A DNA stretch of 64,000 bases, from assembly GCA_009926135.1 (NCBI GenBank), contig RFPL01000007.1, positions 107,108 to 171,107 of the forward strand, in the 5' to 3' direction. A program made the position numbers and the translations under genes. Numbering within the stretch: the stretch's first letter is position 1; every line of letters begins with the position of its first letter. This document shows positions 38,043 to 48,071 of this stretch, piece after piece. This DNA comes from Sphingomonadaceae bacterium (lineage in GTDB: Bacteria; Pseudomonadota; Alphaproteobacteria; Sphingomonadales; Sphingomonadaceae). The notes under the pieces are model-generated. The model saw only the letters and a program-made list of their open reading frames with translations. It did not search any database and was not told the origin of the DNA.

Positions 38043-38749
38043 AGCGGTTCTACAGGGAAGCCAAGGCAGCCCCCGTTGACGCCGGCTGGCAGGTCCAGCT
38101 CGACGGGCGCGGGGTCAAGACGGCAGGCGGCAACCAGCAGGTTGTGCCGGCCCAGCCCCTCGCCGCCGCGCTCGCCGCTGAATGGGCCGCGCAGGAAGAG
38201 ACCATCGTCCCCGCCAGCTTCGTACTGCGCGACATGGCGGACTATGCAATTGACGTGGTCGCATCCGATGCTGCGGCGGTGCGCGCAACCCTGCTGGGCT
38301 TCGCCGAGACCGATACGCTGTGCTACCGCGCCGAACCGGGCGAGCCGCTCCACGCCCGCCAGCTTGAGCGGTGGGAGCCCCTGCTGGCCGCTGCCGAAGC
38401 CGGCCACGGCGTGAAGTTCGAGCGGATCATCGGGATCATCCACCGCTCCCAGCCACCCGAAACGCTGGCGCGGCTGGCCGCGCGACTGGCGCAGCTTGAT
38501 CCCTTCGCCCTGGCTGCGCTCCATACCCTGACTTCGCTGGCGGCATCGCTCGTGATCGGCCTCGCCGCGCTGGAACCGGGTGCCGATGCCGGTGCCCTGT
38601 GGATCGCGGCCGAGCTGGAAGAGGAATGGCAGGCCGAGCAATGGGGCCGCGATGCCGAGGCCGAGGAACGCCGCGCCCGCCGCGCCGCCGCCTTCGCCAA
38701 TGCAGTCCGCTTTGCCGCGCTCGCGCGGCCGGGCGCGCGAAACGATTGA
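38039..38749 (+). CDS. ATP12-family F1-ATPase assembly chaperone
   Basis: ATP12 homologue (236 aa). In mitochondria Atp12 binds the F1 alpha subunit during ATP synthase assembly, and alphaproteobacteria keep the gene. The start at 38039 overlaps the upstream stop (ATGA); the longer open frame from 37679 is a shadow of the HAD gene. Signs: KRFYREAKAAPVDAGWQVQLDGR at the N-terminus (key residues FY...LDGR), the ADYAIDVVASD block, the ETDTLCYRA motif and ELEEEWQAEQWGRDAEAE near the C-terminus. It is the last gene of the coupled crcB operon. Confidence 0.92.
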   Translation: MKRFYREAKAAPVDAGWQVQLDGRGVKTAGGNQQVVPAQPLAAALAAEWAAQEETIVPASFVLRDMADYAIDVVASDAAAVRATLLGFAETDTLCYRAEPGEPLHARQLERWEPLLAAAEAGHGVKFERIIGIIHRSQPPETLARLAARLAQLDPFALAALHTLTSLAASLVIGLAALEPGADAGALWIAAELEEEWQAEQWGRDAEAEERRARRAAAFANAVRFAALARPGARND

Positions 38750-38810
38750 CCTTCTTAAGCGCGCGCTTAAACAGGTTGCTTCCCGCAACCCAAGGAGAGG
38801 AACAAGGGCC

Positions 38811-39188
38811 ATGTACAGCCACATGATGGTCGGCACGGACGACATCGATCGTTCGAAGAAGTTTTACGATGCGCTGTTCGGCGCGGTGGGCGGCAAGCCG
38901 GGGTTCGTCGATCCCAAGGGCCGGATCATATACATGCACAACGGCGGCCTGTTCCTGGTCACCAAGCCGATCGACGGCGAAGCAGCGACCCCCGGCAACG
39001 GTATGACCGTGGGCTTTGCCATGGCCAACCCGGCTGAATGCGATGCCTGGCACGCGGCTGGCCTGGCTGCGGGCGGCAAGGCGATCGAAGACCCGCCGGG
39101 CGTGCGTGAAGGCGGCGGGACCAAGCTGTACCTCGCGTACCTGCGCGACCCCGATGGCAACAAGCTGTGCGCACTGCACCGCATCTAA
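38811..39188 (+). CDS. VOC (glyoxalase/bleomycin resistance) family protein
   Basis: Vicinal oxygen chelate fold protein of 125 aa. The start at 38811 follows AAGGAGAGG. It shows the family pattern HMMVGTDDIDRSKKFYDALFG at the N-terminus (His and Asp-Ser-Tyr), GMTVGFAMAN mid-protein and the terminal YLRDPDGNKLCALH. The substrate is unknown; lyase, dioxygenase or binding function are all possible. The fdhD start lies within its last codons. Confidence 0.88.
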   Translation: MYSHMMVGTDDIDRSKKFYDALFGAVGGKPGFVDPKGRIIYMHNGGLFLVTKPIDGEAATPGNGMTVGFAMANPAECDAWHAAGLAAGGKAIEDPPGVREGGGTKLYLAYLRDPDGNKLCALHRI

Positions 39189-39952
39189 GCGATAATTTGA
39201 CCACCGAGGTCAGGCCAGACGGCACCCGGTGCGCGGTAACCCGCGCCTGGGTGCCGGAAGCCCCGGTGGCGCTGGAATTCAATGGCCTGTCCTACGCGGT
39301 GATGATGGCGAGCCCGCAGGACCTTGAGGATTTCGCCACCGGTTTCGCGCTGAGCGAAGGGCTGGCCGCCACGGCCGCCGACATCTCCGACATTGCCATC
39401 GCAGAGGTTGAACTGGGCTGGATTGTCCGCGCCCAGCTCGCCGGGCTTGGCATCGACAAGCTGGAAGACCGCGTCCGCCGCCGGGTGGCGGAATCAAGCT
39501 GCGGCCTGTGCGGGATCGAAAACCTGGCCGAAGTGGCCCGCCCCCTGCCCGTCGTCCCGCCCCATGACCCGATCGAACCGGCCAGCATCTTTGCCGCCCT
39601 CACTGCCTTGCGGGACTTGCAACCGCTGGGTTCTGCCACTGGGGCGGCCCATGCCGCCGCGCATTGCCGACCGGATGGCACGATCACTTGCGCCCGGGAA
39701 GATGTCGGCCGGCATAACGCGCTGGACAAGCTGATCGGCGCCATGGCCCGCGATGGTGCCCCGCTGGCGCCGGGCTTCATCCTCTCTACCGCGCGGTGCA
39801 GTTACGAAATTGTCGAAAAAGCCGTGCGCGCCGGAGCCACCACATTGGTCTGCATTTCGCTGCCCACCTCGCTGGCGGTGGAGCGCGCGACGTCAGCCGG
39901 GCTGAGCCTGTGGGCACTGGCCCGCGAAGATTCCGTGCTGCAGGTCGCCTAG
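39167..39952 (+). CDS. fdhD: Formate dehydrogenase accessory sulfurtransferase FdhD
   Basis: FdhD transfers sulfur from a cysteine desulfurase to the molybdenum cofactor of formate dehydrogenase. The 261-aa reading frame begins with GTG inside the VOC gene; a TTG at 39197 is the main alternative. Seen: DLEDFATGFALSEG, the sulfur-carrying CGLCG, and REDVGRHNALDKLIG plus STARCSYEIVEKA, all characteristic. No formate dehydrogenase is in the window. Its stop shares a CTAG with the convergent metW stop. Confidence 0.93.
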   Translation: MRTAPHLSDNLTTEVRPDGTRCAVTRAWVPEAPVALEFNGLSYAVMMASPQDLEDFATGFALSEGLAATAADISDIAIAEVELGWIVRAQLAGLGIDKLEDRVRRRVAESSCGLCGIENLAEVARPLPVVPPHDPIEPASIFAALTALRDLQPLGSATGAAHAAAHCRPDGTITCAREDVGRHNALDKLIGAMARDGAPLAPGFILSTARCSYEIVEKAVRAGATTLVCISLPTSLAVERATSAGLSLWALAREDSVLQVA

Positions 39953-40539
39953 CGCGAGAGCAGGAAAACAGCGTGCTCGGCGCGCCAGCTGGCTGCCGCA
40001 TCGCTGATCCGCTTGTCGCCAGAAAGGTACCAGGCGCCTTCCACGGTCAGGTGCCGCGCCGCCACCAGATCGCGGAAATCGCTGACGGTCACGTGGTGGA
40101 TATTGGGCGTTTCGTACCAGGCGACCGGCAGCAGCCGGGTTACCGGCATCCGCCCGTGCCACAGCAGGCTGGCCCGCACCCGCCAGTGGCCGAAGTTGGG
40201 GAAGCTGACAAAGGCCTTGCGCCCGACCCGCAGCAATTCGTCCAGCACCTGGTCGGGCCGCTTGGTGGTCTGGAGCGTCTGGGACAGGATCGCATAGTCG
40301 AAAGCGGCGTCGGGATAATCGACCAGGTCGGTATCGGCATCGCCCTGCATCACCGACAGACCCTTGGCGACGCATTCGGCCACGTCGTGCGGATCAAGCT
40401 CCATCCCGCGCGCATCGACCTGCTTGCCATCGCGCAGCGCCGCCAGCAGCGCGCCATCGCCGCAGCCAATGTCGAGCACCCGGCTGCCGGGCGCGACGTT
40501 GGCGGCAATCACCGCGAGGTCGGGGCGCAACTGGCTCAT
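39949..40539 (-). CDS. metW: Methionine biosynthesis protein MetW
   Basis: MetW, a SAM-dependent methyltransferase-fold protein (196 aa) that partners MetX in homoserine acetyltransferase function in many proteobacteria. SAM motif [12 protein letters not shown], then [31 protein letters not shown] and [13 protein letters not shown] are characteristic. The start overlaps the metX stop (ATGA), fitting the classic metXW pair. Confidence 0.95.
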   Translation of the reverse strand: MSQLRPDLAVIAANVAPGSRVLDIGCGDGALLAALRDGKQVDARGMELDPHDVAECVAKGLSVMQGDADTDLVDYPDAAFDYAILSQTLQTTKRPDQVLDELLRVGRKAFVSFPNFGHWRVRASLLWHGRMPVTRLLPVAWYETPNIHHVTVSDFRDLVAARHLTVEGAWYLSGDKRISDAAASWRAEHAVFLLSR

Positions 40540-41660
40540 TGCTTCAGGAACCCGGCAATCACCCGGTCAAGCGCCGGGACATCGAGCAGGAAGCTGTCAT
40601 GGCCGAACGGGGCCGACAGTTCGACAAAGCTGACCGGCGCGCCCGAGGCGTTGAGCGCATGGGCGATCGTCCGGCTTTCGGCGGTGGGATAAAGCCAGTC
40701 GGTATCGAAGCTGACCAGGCAGAAGCGCGCCTTGCTGGCGCGGAAGGCATCGGCCAGCCGCCCGCCGTGCTCCTCGGCCAGGTCGAAATAGTCCATCGCC
40801 CGGGTGATGTAGAGATAGGAGTTGGCATCGAACCGGTCGGTGAAGCTCAAGCCCTGGTGGCGCAGATAACTTTCCACCTGGAAATCGGCATCGAAGCCGA
40901 AGGTCTTTTCAGTCCGGTCCTGCAGCTTGCGGCCAAACTTCTCATGCATCCCCTCTTCCGAGAGGTACGTGATATGCGCGGCCATGCGGGCGACGGCGAG
41001 GCCCTTGTCCGGGCCTTTATCCGGACCCTTCCCGGCGGCGTAATAGTCGCCGCCCTTCCACTTGGGATCGGCCATGATCGCCTGCCGGCCAACTTCGTGG
41101 AAGGCGATGTTCTGGGCAGTATGCCGCGCGGTCGAGGCGATCACCAGCGCGGCGCGGGTCCGCTCGGGCCAATTGGCGGCAAAGGACAGCGCCTGCATTC
41201 CGCCCATCGACCCGCCAACCACGGCATGGAGCTGCTCGATCCCCAGCGCATCAAGAATGCCCACCTGCGCGCGCACCATGTCGCGGATCGTGATGACCGG
41301 AAAGCGCATCGCATAGGGCTGGCCATCCGGGCCAAGGCTGGCCGGCCCGGTCGAGCCATAGCAGCCGCCCAGCACATTGGCGCAGATGATGAAGAAGCGG
41401 TCGGTATCGATCGGCTTGCCCGGGCCGACCATCCGCACCCACCAACCCGGCTTGCCGGTGATCGGATGTGGGCTGGCCACGCACTGGTCCCCGGTCAACG
41501 CATGGAAAATCATCACGGCGTTGGACTTGTCGGCATTGAGGCGGCCGTAAGTCTCATAGGCAATGCGCGCGCCGTTCAGCGCCTGCCCGCCATCAAGGGC
41601 AAGCGGCGCAGTGTGCTCCAGCACGTGGCTCTGGGCCAGCAAGGCTTCGGCGTCGGCCAT
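40536..41660 (-). CDS. metX: Homoserine O-acetyltransferase
   Basis: Alpha/beta-hydrolase-fold acyltransferase of the MetX family (374 aa). It makes O-acetyl- (or, in some relatives, O-succinyl-) homoserine, the first committed step of methionine synthesis. Signs: [18 protein letters not shown], nucleophile Ser in [12 protein letters not shown], and the terminal GHDSFLLD with the catalytic His. The acyl donor cannot be set from the sequence alone. The promoter must lie in the 69 bases shared with divergent hisC; no SAM-II riboswitch was recognised there. Confidence 0.95.
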   Translation of the reverse strand: MADAEALLAQSHVLEHTAPLALDGGQALNGARIAYETYGRLNADKSNAVMIFHALTGDQCVASPHPITGKPGWWVRMVGPGKPIDTDRFFIICANVLGGCYGSTGPASLGPDGQPYAMRFPVITIRDMVRAQVGILDALGIEQLHAVVGGSMGGMQALSFAANWPERTRAALVIASTARHTAQNIAFHEVGRQAIMADPKWKGGDYYAAGKGPDKGPDKGLAVARMAAHITYLSEEGMHEKFGRKLQDRTEKTFGFDADFQVESYLRHQGLSFTDRFDANSYLYITRAMDYFDLAEEHGGRLADAFRASKARFCLVSFDTDWLYPTAESRTIAHALNASGAPVSFVELSAPFGHDSFLLDVPALDRVIAGFLKQ

Positions 41661-41729
41661 CGCCGGGGGGATTGGGGGAGCGCGCGCGGGCTGTCAATTG
41701 CCCGCAAGCCTGCTAAGGGCCTCGCCATC

Positions 41730-42830
41730 ATGACCAACGCCCCTGCGCCCAAACCCTGGATCAACGCCATCCACGCCTATGTCCCCGGCAAGGCCAGCGG
41801 CGCGGACGGGCGGCCGCTGGTAAAGCTTTCGGCCAACGAGAACCCGCTGGGTACCAGCGCGGCGGCGCTGGCGGCCCGGGCGGATGCGCAAGTGCCCAGC
41901 CTTTACCCCGATCCGGGCAGCAACGATCTGCGCGAAGCATTGGGCGCGCTGCACGGGATCGACCCGGCGCGGATCGTGCTGGGGACCGGTTCGGACGAGC
42001 TGCTCAACCTCGCGGCGCAAGGCTATGCCGGTCAGGGCGACGAAGTGCTGTTCTCGCGCTTCAGCTTTGCGGTCTACGATATCGCGGCGCGGCGCTGCGG
42101 CGCCGTGCCGGTCGAGGCGACGGACAAGGATTACGGCAGCGATGTCGATGCCCTGCTCGCCGCCGTGACCGATCGGACGCGGGTGGTCTTCCTGGCCAAT
42201 CCGAACAACCCGACCGGGACCTACCTGCCAGCGGCTGAAGTGGAACGGCTTCACGCCGGCCTGCCAGCAGATGTGCTGTTCGTGCTCGACCAGGCCTATG
42301 CCGAATACCTGACGCCCGAGCAGGACGATCTCGGCCTCGCTCTCGCCGCCGCGCACGCCAACGTGCTGGTCACCCGCACCTTCTCGAAGATCTATGGGCT
42401 GGCGGGCGAACGGATCGGCTGGGCCACAGGTGCCCCGGGGTTGATCGATACGCTCAACCGCATTCGCGGACCGTTCAATGTGACCAACAGCGGCCAGGCC
42501 ATGGCGCTGGCGGCCGTGGCCGACCAGGATTTCGTTGTTTCCTCACGCGAGCATAACCGGGCCGAGCGGGCGCGGTTCGCGGCGGCGATCGAGGCCATGG
42601 GCAATCACGGTCTGCGCGCCGTGCCGAGCGAAGCCAATTTCCTGCTGGTGCTGTTCGAAGGCGCCCTGAGCGCCGAGGCCGCCTATAACGGGCTGGCGGA
42701 GCGCGGCTATATCGTCCGCTGGCTGCCGAACCAGGGGCTGGGCCATGCGCTGCGCATCACCATTGGCACAGCCGAACAGATGGACGCCATCGCCGCCGCG
42801 CTGCGCGACATGGCGGAGGCCGCGCGATGA
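41730..42830 (+). CDS. hisC: Histidinol-phosphate aminotransferase
   Basis: Class I/II PLP aminotransferase of the HisC family (366 aa), with [35 protein letters not shown], the PLP-lysine segment [16 protein letters not shown], and the final [10 protein letters not shown]. The start at 41730 is the first ATG downstream of the metX promoter region; the long open frame from 40539 is a shadow of metX. It is coupled to tyrA (ATGA), a common alphaproteobacterial pair, so the enzyme may also transaminate aromatic amino acids. Confidence 0.95.
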   Translation: MTNAPAPKPWINAIHAYVPGKASGADGRPLVKLSANENPLGTSAAALAARADAQVPSLYPDPGSNDLREALGALHGIDPARIVLGTGSDELLNLAAQGYAGQGDEVLFSRFSFAVYDIAARRCGAVPVEATDKDYGSDVDALLAAVTDRTRVVFLANPNNPTGTYLPAAEVERLHAGLPADVLFVLDQAYAEYLTPEQDDLGLALAAAHANVLVTRTFSKIYGLAGERIGWATGAPGLIDTLNRIRGPFNVTNSGQAMALAAVADQDFVVSSREHNRAERARFAAAIEAMGNHGLRAVPSEANFLLVLFEGALSAEAAYNGLAERGYIVRWLPNQGLGHALRITIGTAEQMDAIAAALRDMAEAAR

Positions 42831-43738
42831 GCTTTGAGCGGGTCGCCATCATCGGCCTCGGCCTGCTGGGCGGCTCGATCGGCCTGGCGGTGCAAGAGAG
42901 CCTGCCGGGCGTCGCCACCACCGGCTGGGACCGCGACCCCGCGGCGCGCGCCCGCGCTGCGGAGCGCGGTCTTGTCGGCACAGTCTGCGAAACTGGCGCG
43001 GAAGCCGTCGCCCATGCCGATCTGATCATCTTCTGCGTGCCGGTCGGAGCAATTGGTGACGTCGCGGCCGAGCTTGCTGGAGCCATTCCCGCCGATGCGG
43101 TGATCAGCGATGTCGGCTCCTCGAAGCAGAGCGTCGCGACGGCCCTGGCTGAAGCCCTACCCGGCCGCGCCGTGATCCCGGCCCACCCGGTGGCCGGCAC
43201 GGAGCGCTCCGGGCCGGATGCGGGCTTTGCCAGCCTGTTCCGGGGCCGCTGGTGCATCATCACGCCGCCCGAAGGCGCGGATGCCGCCAAGGTCGCCGCG
43301 CTCTCCGCCTTCTGGGAAGCGCTTGGCGCCAAGGTCGAGCTGATGGATGCCCAGCACCACGATCTGGTTCTGGCCGTCACCAGCCACTTGCCGCACCTGA
43401 TCGCCTATACCATCGTCGGCACAGCATCCGACCTTGAAGGCGTGACCCAGAGCGAAGTCATCAAGTATTCCGCCGGCGGGTTTCGCGATTTTACCCGGAT
43501 CGCCGCATCCGATCCCACCATGTGGCGCGACGTGTTCCTGACCAACAAGGACGCCGTGCTGGAAATGCTCCAGCGTTTCAGCGAGGATCTGACCGCCCTG
43601 CAGCGCGCGATCCGCTGGGGCGATGGCGACGCCCTGTTCGAGCTGTTCACCCGCACCCGCGCGATCCGCCGCTCGATCATTGCCGAAGGTCAGGATGATG
43701 CCCGGCCCGACTTTGGCCGCAGCGATCACGCCGGTTGA
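42827..43738 (+). CDS. tyrA: Prephenate/arogenate dehydrogenase family protein
   Basis: TyrA-family NAD(P)-dependent dehydrogenase (303 aa) that makes the tyrosine precursor from prephenate or arogenate. Rossmann motif [36 protein letters not shown] and the active-site [18 protein letters not shown] are seen. The N-terminus overlaps hisC (ATGA). Whether prephenate or arogenate is used cannot be decided. The stop lies 3 bases from the convergent NRAMP-like gene stop. Confidence 0.93.
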   Translation: MSFERVAIIGLGLLGGSIGLAVQESLPGVATTGWDRDPAARARAAERGLVGTVCETGAEAVAHADLIIFCVPVGAIGDVAAELAGAIPADAVISDVGSSKQSVATALAEALPGRAVIPAHPVAGTERSGPDAGFASLFRGRWCIITPPEGADAAKVAALSAFWEALGAKVELMDAQHHDLVLAVTSHLPHLIAYTIVGTASDLEGVTQSEVIKYSAGGFRDFTRIAASDPTMWRDVFLTNKDAVLEMLQRFSEDLTALQRAIRWGDGDALFELFTRTRAIRRSIIAEGQDDARPDFGRSDHAG

Positions 43739-43741
43739 CGT

Positions 43742-44995
43742 TCAGATCACCAGGAACAGCACCGCGACCACAGTCATCACCGCGGTGGAGAGCCAGCCGC
43801 CGAACTCCAGCACACCGCTGATCGCAAGGTCGCCCATGACCTTGCGGTTGCGGGCGATCAGCATGGTCACCAGCATCAACGGCGGCGCCAGCAGGCCATT
43901 GACCACTGCCGACCAGTACAGTGCCTTCATCGGGTTGATCGCGAAGAAATTCATCGCCACGCCAGCCAAGGTCGCCACCGCGATCACGGCATAAAACGCC
44001 TTGGCCTCGCGCGGGCGGCGGTTGAGCCCCTCGCGCCAGCCGAAGCTTTCGGCCACGGCATAGGCGGCCGAACCCGCCAGGACTGGCACCGCGAGCAGTC
44101 CGGTACTGATGATGCCAATCGCAAACAGGGCAAAGGCCAGTTCACCCGCGATCGGGCGCAGCGCCTCGGCCGCCTTGACCGCACTGTCGATCTCCGTAAC
44201 CCCGGCCTGATGCAAGGTCGCGGCGGTAGCAATCACGATGACGATCGCGGTCAGGTTCGAAAAGCCCATCCCGACCAGCGTGTCGGTGCGAATCCGCTTT
44301 AGCTCCGCCCCGGCAGCCCGGGGGCTGATCATCAGCGGCTTGACGTGGCGGCGATGCTGTTCTTCCACTTCCTGGCCCGATTGCCAGAAGAACAGGTAGG
44401 GGCTGATCGTTGTTCCGAGGATCGCGACCAGGGCCATGGCGTGGTCCTTGTCAAACTTGAAACTCGGCACGACCGTACCCTTGATCGCAGCCCACCAGTC
44501 CACCTCGGCCAGGATCACCACCGCGAAATAGGCAAACAGCGATAGCGTCGCCCATTTCAGCACGGCCGCATAGCGCCCGTAAGAGACGAACACCTCCAGC
44601 AGCACGCTGATCACGCCGAAGGCAATCGTTGCTGGCAGCAGCGGACCTGGGATCAACAGGCTCAGCGCCGCCCCCATCGCCCCAAGGTCGGCCCCCAGGT
44701 TGATCACGTTGGCGATGACCAGCAGGACCACCACGAATTGCAGCAAAGCGCGCGGATAATTGTCGCGCAGGTTCTGGGCGATGCCCTTGCCCGTGCTGGC
44801 GCCGATCCGGGCGCAGATTTCCTGGATCGCAGCCATCAGCGGAAAGCTGAACAGCAAGGGCCAGGGCAAGCCATAGCCAAACTGCGCGCCGACCTGGCTG
44901 TAAGTGGCGATACCACTCGGATCGTCGTCCGCTGCCCCGGTCACCAGCCCCGGCCCCAGCACCGAAAGGGGCGAGCGGTGCTTCTTTTCGCTCAC
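43742..44995 (-). CDS. NRAMP family metal transporter with altered metal motifs
   Basis: NRAMP-fold transporter (417 aa, about 11 helices). Helix 1 reads ADDDPSGIATYSQ where classical Mn/Fe transporters have DPGN, and helix 6 reads TTISPYLFFWQSGQEVEE where they have MPH. The metal site is thus clearly different from MntH, and the substrate may be another divalent ion or something else. The start overlaps the plsC stop (ATGA). Confidence 0.88.
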   Translation of the reverse strand: MSEKKHRSPLSVLGPGLVTGAADDDPSGIATYSQVGAQFGYGLPWPLLFSFPLMAAIQEICARIGASTGKGIAQNLRDNYPRALLQFVVVLLVIANVINLGADLGAMGAALSLLIPGPLLPATIAFGVISVLLEVFVSYGRYAAVLKWATLSLFAYFAVVILAEVDWWAAIKGTVVPSFKFDKDHAMALVAILGTTISPYLFFWQSGQEVEEQHRRHVKPLMISPRAAGAELKRIRTDTLVGMGFSNLTAIVIVIATAATLHQAGVTEIDSAVKAAEALRPIAGELAFALFAIGIISTGLLAVPVLAGSAAYAVAESFGWREGLNRRPREAKAFYAVIAVATLAGVAMNFFAINPMKALYWSAVVNGLLAPPLMLVTMLIARNRKVMGDLAISGVLEFGGWLSTAVMTVVAVLFLVI

Positions 44996-45684
44996 GCGGC
45001 GGGGCCGTTCAGCGCATTCATCGCATCCTGGACGCGGGCCTCGACCTCTTCACGCGCCAGGCCCGGCGGAATTGTCTCGCCAATCCGGTAGATTACAGTG
45101 CCAGGCCGCTTCAGCCAGCGGTGGTAAAGCGGCCCGCTGTTGGCCGCGACCGGCACGACGGGCAGGCCCAGCAGCTTGTACAGCCCGGCGAACCCGGCCT
45201 GCAATTCGCGCCGTTGGCCAAACGGCACACGGGTGCCTTCGGGGAAGATCACCAGCGGCCGCCCCTCGGCACTGAAGGCTTTTGCAGCAGCCAGCATCTT
45301 GCGCAGTGCAGAGGCACCCTGATCGCGGCGCACGGCGATCAGGCCATAGCGCTGGCCGACCCGGCCCCAGACCGGGATGCGGGTCAGCTCAGCCTTGGCA
45401 AAAACGGCCGGACGCCCGAAGAAACCCGGTGCATTGATGGCCTCGTAAAACGACTGGTGCTTCATCGCGATCAGGATCGGTCCCTCGGGAATCTGTCCCT
45501 CGACAACCAGCCGGATGCCCAGAAAGATCCGCGCGCAGGTAACATGAAAGCGTGACCAGGCCTCCACCGTGTTGCGGAAGGCATCGTTCAGGCCCAGCGC
45601 GAACTGCGCCGCAGCCAGCAGCACATAGACCGGGCTGCCCAGGTAGAAGGCAAGGTAGAAAAGGATGTTGCGCGCGATGATCAT
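44992..45684 (-). CDS. 1-acyl-glycerol-3-phosphate acyltransferase family protein
   Basis: PlsC-type lysophospholipid acyltransferase (230 aa) placed at the inner membrane by an N-terminal hydrophobic segment (about 3-27). The catalytic motif is the HxxxxE variant in MKHQSFYEAIN, followed by FFGRPAVFAKAELTRIPVWG, and the substrate motif FPEGTR. It is probably in one transcript with the YdcF gene (6 bases upstream) and the NRAMP-like gene (overlap downstream). Confidence 0.9.
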   Translation of the reverse strand: MIIARNILFYLAFYLGSPVYVLLAAAQFALGLNDAFRNTVEAWSRFHVTCARIFLGIRLVVEGQIPEGPILIAMKHQSFYEAINAPGFFGRPAVFAKAELTRIPVWGRVGQRYGLIAVRRDQGASALRKMLAAAKAFSAEGRPLVIFPEGTRVPFGQRRELQAGFAGLYKLLGLPVVPVAANSGPLYHRWLKRPGTVIYRIGETIPPGLAREEVEARVQDAMNALNGPAA

Positions 45685-45690
45685 GACGGG

Positions 45691-46233
45691 TCATCCCGCC
45701 CCTAGCGCGCCAGCGATGCTTCGCGCCAGCAGCTTGTTGTATTCGCGCAGCAGCGTTGAAAAACTGGGCCGGGTGGGCACCGCATCGGCAACGATCTTCA
45801 CCCCGGCCGGTGCCATGCGGTCCAGTTCCAGCCTGGCGCGGCGCATATGCCAGTCATTGGTCACCAGCCGCACGCTTCTTACCCGCTCACGCCGCAGCCA
45901 TTCGGCGGTTTCGAGCGCGTTCGACCGGGTATCGATCGCCTGGTAACCCAGGGTCACACAGCAGGCCATGCGCGATGCCCGCACGCGGTACTGGACCGCA
46001 AACTCATAAGGCTTCACGCTGCGATCAACGCCGGAGACGAGCAGGCGATCGGCCCAGCCGCGCTTCAGTGCTTCAAGCCCGCGTTCGATCCGCCCGCTGC
46101 CGCCAGTCAGGACGACGACGGCATCGGTCTGCTCTTCAGCCGCCGGTTGCGGCAGGGTGACGGCAAACAGCACGAACCCCACCGCCCAGGCGAGCACGAC
46201 GAAGCCCAGACTGCGGGAGACCACGTGACCCAT
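45691..46233 (-). CDS. YdcF family protein (DUF218)
   Basis: DUF218/YdcF-like protein of 180 aa with one N-terminal membrane helix (about 9-27) and a domain facing the periplasm. It shows DAVVVLTGGSGRIERGLE, LLVSGVD, the CVTLGYQAIDTRSNALETAEW block (key residues TRSNA) and RLVTNDWHMRRAR. The family is tied to envelope functions without a settled reaction. It starts 1 base after ftsX ends. Confidence 0.9.
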   Translation of the reverse strand: MGHVVSRSLGFVVLAWAVGFVLFAVTLPQPAAEEQTDAVVVLTGGSGRIERGLEALKRGWADRLLVSGVDRSVKPYEFAVQYRVRASRMACCVTLGYQAIDTRSNALETAEWLRRERVRSVRLVTNDWHMRRARLELDRMAPAGVKIVADAVPTRPSFSTLLREYNKLLARSIAGALGAG

Positions 46234-46234
46234 G

Positions 46235-47176
46235 CTACAGCATCCGCCGCAGCGCGCGCAGCACGGTCCAGCGCGCGGTCAGCATGGCCAGACCGACCCC
46301 GGCAACCGGGACCAATGCAATCAGCAGCCAGTCGATCCAGCCCAGCGCCCCGCCGCTGATCAGCCCGGCCCCAAGCCCCGCAAACTGTTGCCCCAGTGCC
46401 AGCACCGCCACCAGCCCCGCCGTCAGGCCGATCGCACCGCCACCCGCTGCGTCATAACCGACCGAACGCTGGAACACGCGGGCAATCTGCTGGTCAGTCC
46501 CGCCCAGCAGGTGAACGATCTCGATCGTGTCGCGATTGGTGCCCAGCGCATTGCGGACCGCCAGCAGCACCACAGCGGCAAGCGCGCCGGCCAGCAGGCC
46601 GACCAGCGCCAGCGCCAGCAGCCGCAAGGAATCGATCGCGCCGAACACCGGCTTGAGCCAGGTCGATTGCGCATCAACCCGCGCACCGGGCGCCACTTCG
46701 CGGACGATCCGGCGCAGCGCGCCCAGTCGCTCACCCGAAACTTCTTTGCGCAGGCGCACATCGACGATGGCCGGAACGGGAATCTGCTGCCCGTCGATCG
46801 CCAGTCCGCCCAGCCAGGGCTCGATCAGCCGCTCAACCTCTTCCTGGCTGACCACCGTGGCCGCATCGATCCCGGGCAGGGCATTGAGCCGCTGCGCCGC
46901 AGCCTCGGCCTGGCGCAGCCGCACGATCGGATCGGCTTCGACAATCTGCACCGTTACGCCGCCCGACAATGCATCGGACGCATTGCGCGCGACATTGCTG
47001 GCAGCCAGCCCGGCTGCGGCAGCAATCACCGTCAGCGCCACCATGATCGCGATCACCCAGGGCATTGGCCCGGCGAGCCGCGTCTGGGGGACCAGTTCAG
47101 CCTGATCCAGCCCGGAAAGCGACCGCAAGCCGCGCACCAGCGAGCCGCCTGTCACAGGGGGAAGCTTCAGTGCCAT
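46235..47176 (-). CDS. ftsX: Cell division protein FtsX
   Basis: FtsX membrane subunit of the FtsEX complex (313 aa), which couples ATP hydrolysis at the septum to periplasmic peptidoglycan hydrolase activation. The start at 47176 gives MALKLPPVTGG; the longer frame to 47518 is the antiparallel shadow of ftsE. Four membrane helices are visible (about 40-60, 180-200, 230-255, 280-300), with a periplasmic loop between the first two containing LPGIDAATVVSQEEVERLIEPW (key residues). It follows ftsE by 5 bases. Confidence 0.92.
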   Translation of the reverse strand: MALKLPPVTGGSLVRGLRSLSGLDQAELVPQTRLAGPMPWVIAIMVALTVIAAAAGLAASNVARNASDALSGGVTVQIVEADPIVRLRQAEAAAQRLNALPGIDAATVVSQEEVERLIEPWLGGLAIDGQQIPVPAIVDVRLRKEVSGERLGALRRIVREVAPGARVDAQSTWLKPVFGAIDSLRLLALALVGLLAGALAAVVLLAVRNALGTNRDTIEIVHLLGGTDQQIARVFQRSVGYDAAGGGAIGLTAGLVAVLALGQQFAGLGAGLISGGALGWIDWLLIALVPVAGVGLAMLTARWTVLRALRRML

Positions 47177-47181
47177 GGCGC

Positions 47182-47910
47182 TCAGCCCTGCACCGGTCGC
47201 GGCCGCGGTGGATAGCGCAGCGCGCCAGTGGGATCGGACAATCGCCCCTTGTCGAGCCGCATGATGAGCGAATCCGGCACCTTCTTCAGCAGGTGGACAT
47301 CGTGAGTAGCGACCACCACCGTGGTGCCGAGCCGATTGAGCGCCTCGAACAGGCGCAGCAGCTTGATCGCCATGTCTGGATCGACGTTGCCGGTCGGCTC
47401 GTCGGCCACCAGCAGTTCCGGCCGGCCGATGACGGCGCGGGCAATCGCGACGCGCTGCTGCTCCCCGCCCGAGAGCTGGGCGGGCCGCGCGTGCATCCGC
47501 TCGGTCAGCCCGACCCATTCGAGCATGTCGGTCACCGGCTTGGTCAGATCGCGCTCCGGCACGCCAGCCACGCGCAGCGGCAGCGCGACATTGTCGAACG
47601 CCGACAAGTGCTGGACCAGCCGGAAATCCTGAAAGACCACGCCCAGCCGGCGGCGGAAACCCGGCAACCGATCGCGCGGCAAGGTGATCGCATCGGTGCC
47701 GAACATCCGGATCATCCCGCGCGAAGGGCGCTGGGCCAGGTACAGCAGCTTGAGCAGCGAGGTTTTCCCCGCGCCGCTTGCTCCCGTGAGAAAATAAAAG
47801 CTGCCGGGGAAAAGCGTGAACGAAACGTCGCTCAGCACCTCGCGATCGGCGCCATAGCGCAGTCCGACATTGTCGAAATGCACGATCTCCCCCGGGCTGC
47901 CGCCATTCAT
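47182..47910 (-). CDS. ftsE: Cell division ATP-binding protein FtsE
   Basis: ABC-type ATPase of FtsEX (242 aa). The start at 47910 is preferred; 25 extra residues in the open frame match nothing. Walker [15 protein letters not shown], signature [14 protein letters not shown], Walker [15 protein letters not shown] and switch His in ATHDVHLL are all present, with the FtsE-type VGLRYG and [22 protein letters not shown] segments. It is followed by ftsX in the usual order. Confidence 0.95.
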   Translation of the reverse strand: MNGGSPGEIVHFDNVGLRYGADREVLSDVSFTLFPGSFYFLTGASGAGKTSLLKLLYLAQRPSRGMIRMFGTDAITLPRDRLPGFRRRLGVVFQDFRLVQHLSAFDNVALPLRVAGVPERDLTKPVTDMLEWVGLTERMHARPAQLSGGEQQRVAIARAVIGRPELLVADEPTGNVDPDMAIKLLRLFEALNRLGTTVVVATHDVHLLKKVPDSLIMRLDKGRLSDPTGALRYPPRPRPVQG

Positions 47911-48071
47911 TGCAGAGTTCCGGGATTCATCGCTGACAAGGTCTATCCGGCAAAAGAGTGCTTCGCGGGGGGCTATAGCGACCATTCAGTGTGGAAAAAA
48001 GGGCAATGCGGCCCACCTTCACCGCGCTTGTGCTTGCCCCGCTGCGGCAGGCCATGCTTAACGGATGCACC

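Noticed and set aside
41661..41729. Possible SAM-II riboswitch before metX
   Set aside because: The 69-base divergent region shows no SAM-II pseudoknot elements on the metX strand.
40539..41729. Upstream extension of the hisC frame
   Set aside because: The extra 397 codons are a shadow of metX on the opposite strand; the HisC family starts at 41730.
47177..47518. Upstream extension of the ftsX frame
   Set aside because: It overlaps ftsE out of phase and is not FtsX-like; the start at 47176 fits the family.
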